Below are positions 18,239-27,894 of a stretch of DNA of 64,000 nt, piece after piece. The notes under the pieces were generated by a model that made no database searches, had not been told where the DNA came from, and saw only the letters and a program-made list of their open reading frames with translations. Numbering within the stretch: the stretch's first letter is position 1; every line of letters starts with the position of its first letter. The position numbers and the translations under genes were made by a program. This DNA is from Metaclostridioides mangenotii (GTDB lineage: Bacteria; Bacillota; Clostridia; Peptostreptococcales; Peptostreptococcaceae): NCBI RefSeq assembly GCF_018917235.1, contig NZ_JAHLOF010000006.1, forward strand, positions 173,416-237,415, read 5' to 3'.

Positions 18239-18490
18239 ATGAGAAAAATCGCGGTTATAAGTGCAATATTAGAAGAACCAGAAAAAACACAACATAAATT
18301 TAATGAGATAGTATCATCTTTTAAAGGTATTATAAAGGGCCGTATGGGGATTCCTTGTGAATCTGAAGGTGTATCCGTAATTTGTATTGTCGTTGCTTCA
18401 GATCTAGATGACATTAACAATTTAACTGGTAAACTCGGAAATATACCTAGTGTTTTAGTAAAAACTAGCATATCAAAAAAAGAACTGTAG
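18239..18490 (+). CDS. TM1266-type iron-only hydrogenase system putative regulator
   Basis: An 83-aa ACT-like small protein beginning MRKIAVISAILEEPE, with GIIKGRMGIPCESEGVSVICIVV in the middle. This matches the family annotated as iron-only hydrogenase system regulator, which travels with hydE/F/G. I start at ATG 18239 (AAGGAG about 6 nt upstream) rather than an in-frame ATG at 18152, because the longer form would run through the leader terminator. The gene ends 11 nt before hydF, so it is the first gene of the operon. The regulatory role is assigned by association only. Confidence 0.85.
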   Translation: MRKIAVISAILEEPEKTQHKFNEIVSSFKGIIKGRMGIPCESEGVSVICIVVASDLDDINNLTGKLGNIPSVLVKTSISKKEL

Positions 18491-18501
18491 GAGGTAGATC
18501 A

Positions 18502-19731
18502 ATGTCATTAAACTCAACACCAAAATCAGTGAGAACTCACATCGGTATATTCGGAAAAAGAAATTCTGGTAAATCAAGCTTGATCAACGCACTATCAAAT
18601 CAAGATATATCCATTGTATCAGATGTGAAAGGAACAACTACTGATCCTGTATTTAGACCAATAGAAATACTTCCTATTGGACCTTGTGTGCTTATAGATA
18701 CAGCTGGAATCGATGATTGTGGTGAGTTAGGTGAACTTCGAATAAAAAAATCTTTAGATGTTTTAGATAAAACAGATATTGCTCTATTAGTTTCCGATGT
18801 GAATTCTGGCATTCTAAAAGAAGATCTGGATTTAATAAAAAAATTCAAAGTTAAAAACATCCCTTACCTAATTGTATTAAATAAGTCAGATACGAAAAAA
18901 ATATCAACCAGACAACTCGAAGAAATAAAAGAAAAAACTTCTTCTAATGTAGTTTTATCTTCAGCATCTACTAATGTTGGGATAGATAAAATAAAAGAAG
19001 AAATCATCAAAATAATTCCAAGAAATAAAAATGAATCACTGCTTGTTTCAGATTTAGTAGAGGAAAATGATATAGTTATACTTGTAACCCCTATCGATAA
19101 ATCTGCCCCTAAAGGAAGACTTATACTTCCTCAGCAACAAGTCATAAGAGATTGTTTAGACAACAATGCCATACCAATTGTTACAAAAGAAAATACACTA
19201 AGAGAAACTCTAAACAGTATATCTAAAAAACCTAAGTTAGTTATAACCGATTCACAGGCATTTTCTGAAGTAGATAAGGAAACTCCAAAGGATATACCGC
19301 TTACATCTTTTTCTATTCTATTTGCTAGACAGAAAGGCGATCTTAATGAATTAATAGATGGAGCTAATGCCATAAATAATCTGAAAGATGGAGATACAAT
19401 ACTTATGGCAGAAGGATGTACACATCATGCACAAGACGATGACATAGGTAGAATAAAAATACCAAATATGCTAAAGAAAAAGACTGAAAAAGATCTTAAT
19501 TTTGAATTTAGCTCAGGAGTATCGTTCACTGAAGATATAAACAAATACAGCTTAGTAGTACACTGTGGAGCATGCATGATGAATAGAAAAGAAATGTTAT
19601 CAAGAATTGAAAAAGCTAAATCTCACAATGTTCCCATTGTAAATTATGGTATACTTATAGCCTTTGTAAAGGGTATCCTAGAAAGATCAATTGAAATATT
19701 TGAAGGAGCTAATACAAATGACGATAAATAA
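18502..19731 (+). CDS. hydF: [FeFe] hydrogenase H-cluster maturation GTPase HydF
   Basis: HydF is the GTPase scaffold on which the 2Fe subcluster of the H-cluster is assembled and passed to the hydrogenase. The 409 aa have an N-terminal TrmE-like GTPase (P-loop GKRNSGKSS at about residues 17-25, G3 DTAGID, G4 NKSD), a dimerisation domain, and a C-terminal cluster domain with the CxH...HCxxC set (EGCTHH at about 303 and HCGACM at about 353). GGAGG precedes the ATG. It overlaps hydE by 14 nt. No hydrogenase structural gene lies in this window. Confidence 0.96.
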   Translation: MSLNSTPKSVRTHIGIFGKRNSGKSSLINALSNQDISIVSDVKGTTTDPVFRPIEILPIGPCVLIDTAGIDDCGELGELRIKKSLDVLDKTDIALLVSDVNSGILKEDLDLIKKFKVKNIPYLIVLNKSDTKKISTRQLEEIKEKTSSNVVLSSASTNVGIDKIKEEIIKIIPRNKNESLLVSDLVEENDIVILVTPIDKSAPKGRLILPQQQVIRDCLDNNAIPIVTKENTLRETLNSISKKPKLVITDSQAFSEVDKETPKDIPLTSFSILFARQKGDLNELIDGANAINNLKDGDTILMAEGCTHHAQDDDIGRIKIPNMLKKKTEKDLNFEFSSGVSFTEDINKYSLVVHCGACMMNRKEMLSRIEKAKSHNVPIVNYGILIAFVKGILERSIEIFEGANTNDDK

Positions 19732-20803
19732 AGTTAAGCTACTGATAGACAAACTGAATAGCGATAACAATTTAGACTATAATCAGCTACTTTATCTTGT
19801 AGAAAATATCGATAATCCTGAGTATAATTTAGAAGAAAATCTATTCAACTATATATGTAAAAAAGCTGATGACTTAAGACATAGAAATTATGGACATAGT
19901 GTTTATTTAAGAGGTTTAATTGAAATATCAAATATCTGCAAAAATGATTGTTACTACTGTGGTATTAGAGCATCAAATAAAAATGTAGAAAGATATCGAC
20001 TAGATAAAGAGAGTATATTAGATTGTTGCGATATAGGATATAAGATTGGTTATAGAACCTTTGTACTTCAGGGGGGTGAAGATCCTTATTTTACTGATGA
20101 GATGATGGCAGATATTATAAGTAGTATAAAATACAAATATTCTGATTGTGCAATTACACTGTCCATAGGTGAAAAAAGTTTCGATTCGTATAAAAAGTAC
20201 TACGACTCTGGTGCGGATAGATTTTTACTAAGACATGAAACAGCTACGACAGATCACTATAACAAATTGCACCCAGATGAAATGAAACTTGAAAGTAGAG
20301 TGAAGTGCCTAAATGAGTTAAAGAAAATTGGTTTTCAAGTTGGAGCTGGCTTTATGGTTGGATCCCCGCATCAAACTGATAAAGAATTAGTATCTGATTT
20401 AATATTTATAAAAAAATTCAATCCTCATATGGTTGGTATAGGTCCATTTATACCTCATATAGATACTAAGTTTAAAGATTGTAATCATGGTGACTTAAGA
20501 AAGACTGTACTGATGTTGGCTATTACTAGACTTCTTCTTCCAAAATGCTTATTACCTGCTACAACTGCTTTAGCTTCAATAGATCCTAATGGTAGAAAAG
20601 CTGGTCTGCTGGCTGGATGTAATGTAATAATGCCTAATCTTTCGCCTAAAGAGCATAGAAAACAGTACTCTCTTTACAACAACAAGCTTGCAACAGGAAA
20701 AGAAGCTTTTGAGTACCACAAAGAATTAGAAGAAAGTCTTGAAAATATAGGTTTGAAAGTAGATTATTCTCGTGGAGATAATATAGAATGGAGGCGTTTA
20801 TAA
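19718..20803 (+). CDS. hydE: [FeFe] hydrogenase H-cluster radical SAM maturase HydE
   Basis: Radical SAM enzyme acting on the HydG product during H-cluster assembly. The 361 aa carry the CX3CX2C cluster motif (ICKNDCYYCG, cysteines at about residues 73, 77 and 80), YLRGLIEISN before it, and ETATTDHYNKLHPD. The ATG at 19718 is preceded by GAAGGAG at suitable spacing and lies inside the hydF 3' end, indicating translational coupling. Its stop overlaps the hydG start by one base (TAATG). Confidence 0.96.
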   Translation: MTINKVKLLIDKLNSDNNLDYNQLLYLVENIDNPEYNLEENLFNYICKKADDLRHRNYGHSVYLRGLIEISNICKNDCYYCGIRASNKNVERYRLDKESILDCCDIGYKIGYRTFVLQGGEDPYFTDEMMADIISSIKYKYSDCAITLSIGEKSFDSYKKYYDSGADRFLLRHETATTDHYNKLHPDEMKLESRVKCLNELKKIGFQVGAGFMVGSPHQTDKELVSDLIFIKKFNPHMVGIGPFIPHIDTKFKDCNHGDLRKTVLMLAITRLLLPKCLLPATTALASIDPNGRKAGLLAGCNVIMPNLSPKEHRKQYSLYNNKLATGKEAFEYHKELEESLENIGLKVDYSRGDNIEWRRL

Positions 20804-22179
20804 TGTTTATAAACCATGAATTAATTGAATCATTATTAAAAGAAGCAAAAAACTCAACTGCAGAAGATATTGATACAGTACTAGATAAAGCTCAAAACAG
20901 AGAAAAATTGAGTCACAGTGATATAGCAACTTTATTAGAGATAGAAAACAAAGACCAAATAGACAAGCTTTATAAAATAGCCGGGGAAATAAAAAATGAA
21001 ATCTATGGTAACAGAGTTGTTTTATTTGCACCTCTGTATATCTCAAATTACTGTGTAAATGATTGTGCTTATTGTGGTTTTAGTAGATCTAATAAATTCT
21101 GTAGAAAAAAATTAAATATGGATGAGATCAAGGAAGAAGTAAAGATTCTTGAGAAAATGGGGCATAAAAGACTTGCACTAGAAGCTGGAGAAGATCCTAT
21201 CAATTGTGATATAAATTATATTTTAGATGCTCTTGATGCTATATACTCAACTTATAATGAAAACGGAAATATCAGAAGAGTGAATGTAAATATAGCGGCT
21301 ACTACAGTTGAAAATTACAGACTATTAAAAGATAAAGGAATTGGCACTTATATTCTATTCCAAGAGACATATCACGAGCCAACATTTAAAAAAATGCATG
21401 GAAAATCTATTAAGAATGATTATGAATACCATCTTACAGCTTTTGACAGAGCTATGGAAGCTGGTGTTGATGACGTTGGTGCTGGAGTTTTATTCGGACT
21501 AGCCGATCCGAAATTTGAAGTTCTTGGACTTATGATGCATAATGAACATTTAGAAGAAAAATATGGTGTAGGTTTCCATACAATATCTTTCCCTAGGCTA
21601 AAAAAAGCTGAAGGTATGAGTTTAAAAGATTTTCCAAATATTGTAGATGATGAAATGTTCAAAAAAATAGTGGCTATTACACGTCTTGCAGTTCCCTACA
21701 CAGGAATAATCATGTCCACACGTGAAGAAGCATCTATGAGAGATGAACTACTAAAATACGGAGTATCGCAAGTAAGTGTGGGTTCACTTACTGGCGTTGG
21801 TGGATACAAAGCTTATGAAGACGGAGATGTCATTGATCAATTTGAAGTAGGAGATCACAGAGATGCCAACGAAATGTTAAAAAATCTAATTTCTAGTGGA
21901 TATATCCCTAGCTATTGTACTGCTTGTTACAGAAAAGGTAGAACTGGTGATAGATTTATGAGTTTAGCGAAGACTGGTCAAATACATAATGTCTGTACCC
22001 CAAATGCCTTAACTACACTAATGGAATTTCTTATAGATTACGGTGATGAAGAACTAAAAGAAATCGGAGAAAAATTTATTAATGAACAGATACAAAACAT
22101 TGAAAGAGATGATATAAAAAACATTGTAACAAATAATTTGGTTGCTCTCAAAGAGGGTAAAAGAGATTTATACTTATAA
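20803..22179 (+). CDS. hydG: [FeFe] hydrogenase H-cluster radical SAM maturase HydG
   Basis: Tyrosine lyase that makes the CO and CN ligands of the H-cluster. The 458 aa show the radical SAM CX3CX2C (NYCVNDCAYCGFSRSN, at about residues 83-90) and the C-terminal auxiliary-cluster cysteines (YCTACYRKGRTGDRFM at about 370, then NVCTPNALTT about 22 residues later), which bind the dangler-iron cluster. I start at ATG 20803, with GGAGGC upstream, rather than the in-frame start 15 nt earlier. It ends the operon before a bidirectional terminator. Confidence 0.97.
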   Translation: MFINHELIESLLKEAKNSTAEDIDTVLDKAQNREKLSHSDIATLLEIENKDQIDKLYKIAGEIKNEIYGNRVVLFAPLYISNYCVNDCAYCGFSRSNKFCRKKLNMDEIKEEVKILEKMGHKRLALEAGEDPINCDINYILDALDAIYSTYNENGNIRRVNVNIAATTVENYRLLKDKGIGTYILFQETYHEPTFKKMHGKSIKNDYEYHLTAFDRAMEAGVDDVGAGVLFGLADPKFEVLGLMMHNEHLEEKYGVGFHTISFPRLKKAEGMSLKDFPNIVDDEMFKKIVAITRLAVPYTGIIMSTREEASMRDELLKYGVSQVSVGSLTGVGGYKAYEDGDVIDQFEVGDHRDANEMLKNLISSGYIPSYCTACYRKGRTGDRFMSLAKTGQIHNVCTPNALTTLMEFLIDYGDEELKEIGEKFINEQIQNIERDDIKNIVTNNLVALKEGKRDLYL

Positions 22180-22203
22180 ACAATTTATTATTTAATTATA
22201 TAA

Positions 22204-22245
22204 AAATGCGTCTTAGATCCATTTAAATAGATTTAAGACGCATTT
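22204..22245. terminator. Bidirectional terminator between hydG and aminotransferase
   Basis: AAATGCGTCTTA / TAAGACGCATTT, 12-bp perfect stem with an 18-nt loop, lying between convergent genes. The better U-tract (TTTTTAT) is on the minus strand. Confidence 0.8.
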
Positions 22246-22252
22246 GAAATTT

Positions 22253-23599
22253 TTACCATCCTTGTGTTACTTCATATACTTCATCACCGATTCTACCGTT
22301 TAAATAATCATCTATAGCTGAATCTATAATTTTCATAGCTATATCAATCTGTTCTTTTGTTATTACAAGAGGTGGTTGAACCCTAAGCGTTGATTGACCT
22401 AAGAAAATCATTACAAGACCAGTTTGAATACATCTATAGCATATTTTAGTTGTGGCATCAGGATTCTTTTCTTTAGATCCCTTACCCTTAACTACGTCTA
22501 CACCTATTGAAAGTCCTATTCCTCTTATTTCGCCAATTATATCATATTTTTCTCTTAGTCTCTCAAATCCATCCTTTATATAATCGCCCATTTCTATACT
22601 ATTTTTAAGTGCATTTTCTCTCTCAAGTATTTCAATGGCCTTTAAAGCTGCAACACACACAGTGGTATTTCCCGATAATGTAAATACATGTGCTGGAGCA
22701 TCTAGACTATCCAATATATCAGATTTACCCACTACAGCTCCAAGTGGTAGCCCACCTCCTACAGATTTACCGAGTACTAATAAATCTGCTTCTATGTCAA
22801 AGTTTTCAATACCAAACCATTTACCTGTTCTACCCATTCCCTGTTGTATCTCGTCACTCACAAGTACAATACCATTACAATCACAGATATCTCTTATAGC
22901 TTTAACCCATTTTTGTGGTGGCACAATTATACCTGCATCTCCAGCTATGGGCTCTATAAATATTGCTGCCACTTCTTCTGATGGAAGATAATGGTCAAAT
23001 GCAAACTCAATTTCCTTAACACACTCTAAAGAACAATTCTCTTCTTCTTTTGAATAGGGACATTTTCCACATGTAGGGTAGTTAAAATGATATATATCTG
23101 ATAATAGCGGTCCCATTTTTCTTCTCATATTAGTACTTAAGGCTGAAATAGACATCGCTCCAAAAGTACTTCCATGATATGACTCAAAGAATGAGATAAT
23201 TTTTGTTCTTCTTGTATATCCTCTTGCAAGTTTTATAGCAGCATCTATACATGCAGAACCTGTTGCACTGTACAATACCTTTTTATTATTGTCACCAGGA
23301 GATATCTCAACTAATTTTTCTGCAAGTTTAATAGGAGGTTCACTGTTAAAATATGCTAAGGTGTACTGAGTTAAATCATCCATCTGTTCTTTTACTGCTT
23401 CTGCTAACTCTTTATTACCATGACCTATATTTGCTGATCCTGCACTTGCTAAAAAATCTACATATTCGTTTCCCTCATGATCATATAACATTGCCCCTTT
23501 ACCCGATTTAAATGCAACAGGGTAGTAAGGTATTTTTTGTGTTTTTGCTATATACTTTTTTTCTTTCTCAACAATAGTATTACTAGTTGCTATGCTCAA
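22253..23599 (-). CDS. Class III PLP-dependent aminotransferase family protein
   Basis: 448 aa of fold-type I class III aminotransferase. The PLP-binding Lys is in LVLGKSVGGGLPLGAVVG, the cofactor Asp in VSDEIQQGMGRTG, and TGSACIDAAIKLAR covers the phosphate site. A Cys-rich insert (CGKCPYSKEEENC) lies near residue 175. I start at TTG 23599, after GGGGGGG; the frame extends further but has no second ribosome-binding site. Relatives are annotated as 4-aminobutyrate aminotransferase or as isoleucine 2-epimerase-like racemases, so substrate and even reaction type are open. Monocistronic. Confidence 0.85.
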   Translation of the reverse strand: MSIATSNTIVEKEKKYIAKTQKIPYYPVAFKSGKGAMLYDHEGNEYVDFLASAGSANIGHGNKELAEAVKEQMDDLTQYTLAYFNSEPPIKLAEKLVEISPGDNNKKVLYSATGSACIDAAIKLARGYTRRTKIISFFESYHGSTFGAMSISALSTNMRRKMGPLLSDIYHFNYPTCGKCPYSKEEENCSLECVKEIEFAFDHYLPSEEVAAIFIEPIAGDAGIIVPPQKWVKAIRDICDCNGIVLVSDEIQQGMGRTGKWFGIENFDIEADLLVLGKSVGGGLPLGAVVGKSDILDSLDAPAHVFTLSGNTTVCVAALKAIEILERENALKNSIEMGDYIKDGFERLREKYDIIGEIRGIGLSIGVDVVKGKGSKEKNPDATTKICYRCIQTGLVMIFLGQSTLRVQPPLVITKEQIDIAMKIIDSAIDDYLNGRIGDEVYEVTQGW

Positions 23600-23936
23600 G
23601 TCTATTCCCCCCCTATTAATTTTATTCAAAAAATTACCACTCCATAAATATAACATTTTATTAAGTTAATTTTGTTAAATTTTTTTTAAATACCTCAAAT
23701 TTTTATTATTCTAATGTTATTATTTATTATATAGATTGTCAATAATGTTTTTAAATTTTCTAAATATTCGATAAAATTCCCATAAAAATATATTAATATT
23801 ATCATAGTACATTTCAATGGTATCGTTTTCATAGCAAATTTATAAGACTTTATAAATTTACTCTTATCTTATTGTATATTTTCTTTCTTCGTAGTAATAT
23901 TATTAAAAAGGAGTATTCTGGGGAGGTAAAATTATA
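23600..23936. other. Intergenic region between divergent genes
   Basis: 337 nt, very AT-rich, holding promoters in both directions. A minus-strand TTGACA with TAACAT 17 nt later (near 23752) may serve the aminotransferase. A dyad AAATTTATAA-GACT-TTATAAATTT lies at 23836-23859. No gene seen. Confidence 0.4.
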
Positions 23937-24377
23937 TTGAAAAATAATAATACCAATAATACGATTGCTTTCAGAAAAAAAGAAGATGATTTAACAAATA
24001 ATATCATTTCTGATAAAAAACTTATATCAAGTGATTCTCCTAAAGTTATCCCTTTTCCTAAAAACGGAAAAAGAGATGGTATAAAAAAGAAGAATAATGC
24101 TAAAAAGTGCAAGATAAATTATAAGGACAGCTATGTAAACTTTTTTTCAATAAATGAATATAAAAATAATTATAAAAAAAATAGATTTAAAAAATCTAAC
24201 ACCAATATCTATGTGAAAATATTTTATATGGTAATACTAGTTCTGTTAGTATCCCTATTTATTTTAAAAGTTTCTCAAAACACAAATTCATTTTCTGATA
24301 TCCCAGATTTCACAAGTGCTTTAAACAAAATAACTTTAAATAAATTTATATCTAATTCATTAGATATCTCAGTCTGA
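23937..24377 (+). CDS. Single-pass membrane protein, hypothetical
   Basis: 146 aa starting at TTG with GGGAGG ten bases upstream. About 95 residues of Asn/Lys-rich, low-complexity cytoplasmic sequence (pI clearly basic) precede one TM segment (about 97-116, IFYMVILVLLVSLFILKV) and a short outside tail of about 30 residues. It has its own strong terminator at 24409. I do not recognise a family. The layout (basic disordered tail plus one TM) resembles some cell-division or regulatory anchors, but nothing more can be claimed. Confidence 0.65.
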   Translation: MKNNNTNNTIAFRKKEDDLTNNIISDKKLISSDSPKVIPFPKNGKRDGIKKKNNAKKCKINYKDSYVNFFSINEYKNNYKKNRFKKSNTNIYVKIFYMVILVLLVSLFILKVSQNTNSFSDIPDFTSALNKITLNKFISNSLDISV

Positions 24378-24408
24378 TTTAATAATTTTTTAAACATTAT
24401 ATAGTTAT

Positions 24409-24447
24409 TTAGGCTATCGACTTCTAAAGGTCGATAGCCTAATTTTT
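24409..24447 (+). terminator. Terminator after the one-TM protein gene
   Basis: TTAGGCTATCGAC / GTCGATAGCCTAA, perfect 13-bp stem with an 8-nt loop, followed by TTTTTTTATTT. Confidence 0.9.
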
Positions 24448-24525
24448 TTATTTATGAGATAAATTCCAAATAAAAATCACTTGATATTAAGAATATCTCA
24501 TTATTTAATTTAACTTTAATTATTC

Positions 24526-25362
24526 TTATTCAAATTTATTTAATCTATTTTTTATACTTTTATCTATTTTTTTCTTTTTTTGTATAGCTAACTGTCTATA
24601 ATAATTCAGCTGATCTCTTCTTCTATTGCTTTGCATATTTGGAAATGCTCTCATTAATCTTCTTTGTAAAACAGATTGATTTCTAACGTCTTCTATTTTT
24701 CTATATATTTCTCTAAATTTAATCTGAATATGACCTTCTCTATTTCTTATTTCAGCTATTGCCTTTTTGATTTCTTCTTCATCAAATTTCTCTAATTTAA
24801 TATTAATCTTACTTAAATCTTCAATAATTTCATCTAACCATTGTAACTTTATGCTTAACTTGTTCATAGTCCTTAAAGTAATTAACATATCTAGAGAAGT
24901 CGTAAGTATTGCAATTACTGATATAATAATCGTCGCTTTTGGTGAAAAATCATCTACTATATCTATTATAAATGGATGTATTATTTTCATTAAAACAACT
25001 GACATTATTCCAAAGTAAATAGCATTTTTTAAACATACTCTACCTTTAATGTTGAACTTTCTTTTGGAATAATCCCACCACATTGTATGAAACAAAGTTT
25101 CTAGTATATATCCAGATATATACTCTAGTATTGATGTAATAAGCATTCCAAATAAAAACAGAAAGAATATATTATCCTTAAATCCTTCTATTAGAAATAT
25201 TACAAGCATAGCTCCAAATCCATATATAGGACATATTGGACCATTTAAAAATCCCCTGTTTATAACTTTCTTGATACCAACCGAACAATATATACTTTCG
25301 CACAACCATCCTAAAAAAGAGTATAGGAAAAAGTATAAAATATACCTACTCATTAATTCCAT
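24526..25362 (-). CDS. CmpB-type putative ABC transporter permease-like membrane protein
   Basis: 278 aa. The N-terminal half has about five TM helices and carries the ABC_trans_CmpB family pattern: YSFLGWLCESIYC and the NRGFLNGPICPIYGFGA segment. From about residue 175 the protein becomes a long charged, helical cytoplasmic tail rich in E/K/R, with likely coiled-coil. No ATPase gene is adjacent, so the ABC transporter label is by family name only. AGGAGAG lies 6 nt before the ATG. Single gene. Confidence 0.75.
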   Translation of the reverse strand: MELMSRYILYFFLYSFLGWLCESIYCSVGIKKVINRGFLNGPICPIYGFGAMLVIFLIEGFKDNIFFLFLFGMLITSILEYISGYILETLFHTMWWDYSKRKFNIKGRVCLKNAIYFGIMSVVLMKIIHPFIIDIVDDFSPKATIIISVIAILTTSLDMLITLRTMNKLSIKLQWLDEIIEDLSKINIKLEKFDEEEIKKAIAEIRNREGHIQIKFREIYRKIEDVRNQSVLQRRLMRAFPNMQSNRRRDQLNYYRQLAIQKKKKIDKSIKNRLNKFE

Positions 25363-25455
25363 ATTAATCTCTCCTAAATTATATATAAACTATTTATTAT
25401 TTGAACTATAGCTTTTATATTTTTATTTTATATTTAGTAAGAGCCTTTATCTAAC

Positions 25456-26664
25456 CTAAACCAATTTCTCTATCTTCATATAGGCGTAATCAAGAGCAGA
25501 CTCTACATTACCATTATTTTTGCCACCGCCTTGTGCAAATGTTTGGCTGCCTCCACCATTTCCATCTATAAGTTTAATAGTATCTTTGAGTAAGTTTCCC
25601 ATATGAATCTTATCCTTAATATCATCAGAACACGAGAATATCAAATTCACTTTATCTTTGAGTTCAACTGCAAAAATTGCTACACTGTTATTATTTTCAG
25701 CTACCATATTTGCAATTTTGCTTATGTACTTTATATCTTCACCTTCATACAATTTTGTGACTACAGAAATACAACCAACTTTTTTTGAAGAATTAATCAT
25801 ATCTCTTATTTCGAAATCAGCCACTTTATCTTCAAGTTTCTTATTTTTTGATACCACATCATCCAATTTTTTATTTAGATTAGATATTCCATTTAAAGCA
25901 TCTTCTTCACTACAGCTTAAATAATTACATATTTTAGTAAGATATAAGTCTCTATTTAACAAATAGTCGACTGCCCTTTTACCTGCAATAAATTCAATTC
26001 TTGTTGACTTCTTATGCTTTTCAAATTTTTTAATTTTGATAACTCTAAGGTCTGCTGTACTACTTGGATGTACTCCGCAACACGCATTTATATCTAAACT
26101 TTCGATCTCAACTACTCGTATATCATCATCGGTTTTTGGCAGATCTCTTCTTAACCACATTTTTTTGAGTTCTTTTCTAGATGGAGTTAAATAATTTACT
26201 TTTAGATTTTCTCTTATCTTTTCATTTGCGAATACTTCGACTCTTCTAATATCTTCTTCATTTATATAACCCTCTATATCTACTGTACTTATGTCACTAC
26301 CAAGATGAAAGCTAACAGTATTTAAATTTAAAAGCTTATAAAAAGATCCCGACAATACATGCTGTCCAAAATGTTGATGCATGCCATCTTCTCTTCTATC
26401 CCAGTCTATACTACATTTGACTTTATGTAATTTTATAGGTCTTTTTTCCACTACATGAAATATTTTTCCGCCAACTTCATATACCTCTATTACTTTATGA
26501 TCTTCGATTGTCCCTGTATCTCTAAACTGGCCTCCTCCACCTGGAAAAAATGCTGTTTTGTCCAAAAGTACATGGTATTTTTCATCCATTTCTTTTATTT
26601 CTAAAATTTCAGCAGTAAAGTTTCTTAAATATTGATCCTCATAATACAATTTTTGTGTAACCAA
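25456..26664 (-). CDS. AlaX-like alanyl-tRNA editing protein with DHHA1 domain
   Basis: 402 aa related to the editing and C-Ala parts of alanyl-tRNA synthetase, without the catalytic aminoacylation domain. Motifs: FFPGGGGQFRDTG, the zinc-site HQHFGQHVLSG (HxxxH) and CCGVHPSST (CxxxH), a helical linker, and C-terminal DHHA1 with GGGSQTFAQGGG. Such long AlaX proteins hydrolyse Ser- or Gly-tRNA(Ala) in trans. I start at TTG 26664 with GGAG seven bases upstream; the longer frame would read through a terminator hairpin at 26699-26724 and is not credible. Confidence 0.85.
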   Translation of the reverse strand: MVTQKLYYEDQYLRNFTAEILEIKEMDEKYHVLLDKTAFFPGGGGQFRDTGTIEDHKVIEVYEVGGKIFHVVEKRPIKLHKVKCSIDWDRREDGMHQHFGQHVLSGSFYKLLNLNTVSFHLGSDISTVDIEGYINEEDIRRVEVFANEKIRENLKVNYLTPSRKELKKMWLRRDLPKTDDDIRVVEIESLDINACCGVHPSSTADLRVIKIKKFEKHKKSTRIEFIAGKRAVDYLLNRDLYLTKICNYLSCSEEDALNGISNLNKKLDDVVSKNKKLEDKVADFEIRDMINSSKKVGCISVVTKLYEGEDIKYISKIANMVAENNNSVAIFAVELKDKVNLIFSCSDDIKDKIHMGNLLKDTIKLIDGNGGGSQTFAQGGGKNNGNVESALDYAYMKIEKLV

Positions 26665-26698
26665 AACACCACTCCGTTCTATATCCAATATATAACTA

Positions 26699-26724
26699 AA
26701 AAGAGAAGCATATGCTTCTCTTTT
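26699..26724 (-). terminator. Palindromic terminator between msrAB and AlaX-like gene
   Basis: AAAAGAGAAGCAT / ATGCTTCTCTTTT, a 26-bp perfect palindrome followed by a U-tract (CTCTTTTTAG) on the minus strand. It most likely ends the msrAB transcript. Confidence 0.75.
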
Positions 26725-26761
26725 ATATACTGATTTATTTAATTCTAAAATCAATTATAAC

Positions 26762-26843
26762 ATTGAGAAAATATACTATAATACAGTTTTAATATATTCT
26801 ACCAAATACCAAAAAAATTGTACACTATATATATTTTCTCAAT
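26762..26843. repeat. Inverted repeat with long loop downstream of msrAB
   Basis: ATTGAGAAAATATA / TATATTTTCTCAAT, perfect 14-base arms 54 nt apart. There is no U-tract on either side. Purpose unknown. Confidence 0.45.
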
Positions 26844-26879
26844 ATGTTTTTAAATGTATAAAAATTAATCTCGATAGAC

Positions 26880-27833
26880 TTATTCAAATAACTTTAGGAA
26901 ATCTACATAACCTTCATTTTTCAAGTTTTCTTTAGGTATAAATCTAAGCGCTGCTGAATTGATGCAGTATCTTAAACCTCCAAGCTCTTGTGGTCCATCA
27001 TCAAATACATGCCCAAGATGAGAGTTAGCCTTATTACTTCTTACCTCAGTTCTATACATTCCTTGAGAAAAATCAGATCTTTCCATTATGCTACTATCTT
27101 CCACTGGTTTAGAAAAACTAGGCCAGCCACACCCAGAGTCAAATTTATCTTTTGATGAAAACAATACTTCTCCACTTACTATATCAACATATATACCTTC
27201 TTCTTCATTATCATAGAACTCATTTTCAAAAGGGACCTCTGTCATATCATTTTGGGTTACCTCAAATTGTACTGGTGTAAGTACTTTTTTAAGATTTTCC
27301 CTATTTACATTATTTCCATCCCAGTAACTTTTAACAAAATTGTATCTTCCAGAGTTTTTAAATTGCATTGTATAGTGATCTGGCTTCTTCTTGTAATAAT
27401 CTTGATGTCTTTCTTCTGCCTCATAAAATACGCCTAATGGAAGTATCTGAGTAACAATCTCTTTATCAAATATACCGCTATTTTGTATTTCCTCTCTAGA
27501 TTTTAAGGCCATCTCTTTTTGCTCTTCATCCTGATAGAATATAGCCGTCTTATACTGAGGACCTCTATCAAAAAATTGACCTCCATCGTCCGTAGGATCA
27601 ATTTGCTTCCAGTATATATTTAAAATGTCTTTATAATCCATTATTTCATCATCATATGTTATTTGAACTGCCTCAAAGTGTCCAGTATTCCCGCTACAAA
27701 CATCTTCGTATGTTGGATTATCAACTAAACCTCCTGTATATCCTGAGACTACTCTATCTACTCCATCGTATTTATCAAACGGCTTTACCATGCACCAAAA
27801 ACATCCTCCCGCAAAAGTTGCAAGTTTTTTCAT
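26880..27833 (-). CDS. msrAB: Bifunctional peptide methionine sulfoxide reductase MsrA/MsrB
   Basis: Repairs both S and R epimers of methionine sulfoxide. Residues 1-155 are MsrA, with catalytic Cys in [14 protein letters not shown] and GHFEAVQI. Residues of about 190-317 are MsrB, with SGCGWPSF, the histidine pair in [12 protein letters not shown], and catalytic Cys in [12 protein letters not shown]. The MsrB part lacks the CxxC zinc pairs (DIVSGEVLF in their place), as in zinc-free MsrB forms. There is no signal peptide, so it is cytosolic. GGAGTGGT precedes the ATG. Confidence 0.95.
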   Translation of the reverse strand: MKKLATFAGGCFWCMVKPFDKYDGVDRVVSGYTGGLVDNPTYEDVCSGNTGHFEAVQITYDDEIMDYKDILNIYWKQIDPTDDGGQFFDRGPQYKTAIFYQDEEQKEMALKSREEIQNSGIFDKEIVTQILPLGVFYEAEERHQDYYKKKPDHYTMQFKNSGRYNFVKSYWDGNNVNRENLKKVLTPVQFEVTQNDMTEVPFENEFYDNEEEGIYVDIVSGEVLFSSKDKFDSGCGWPSFSKPVEDSSIMERSDFSQGMYRTEVRSNKANSHLGHVFDDGPQELGGLRYCINSAALRFIPKENLKNEGYVDFLKLFE

Positions 27834-27894
27834 AGTTCACCACTCCAATCCATTCATTTATTATATTTATCCCCAAGAAATACCGATCTAATCC

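Noticed and set aside
22253..23599. Firm naming of the aminotransferase as GabT
   Set aside because: Motifs only support class III; racemase/epimerase relatives share them and no pathway genes adjoin.
26665..26754. Longer N-terminus for the AlaX-like protein
   Set aside because: It would read through a 26-bp perfect terminator palindrome, and a TTG with a good SD lies after it.
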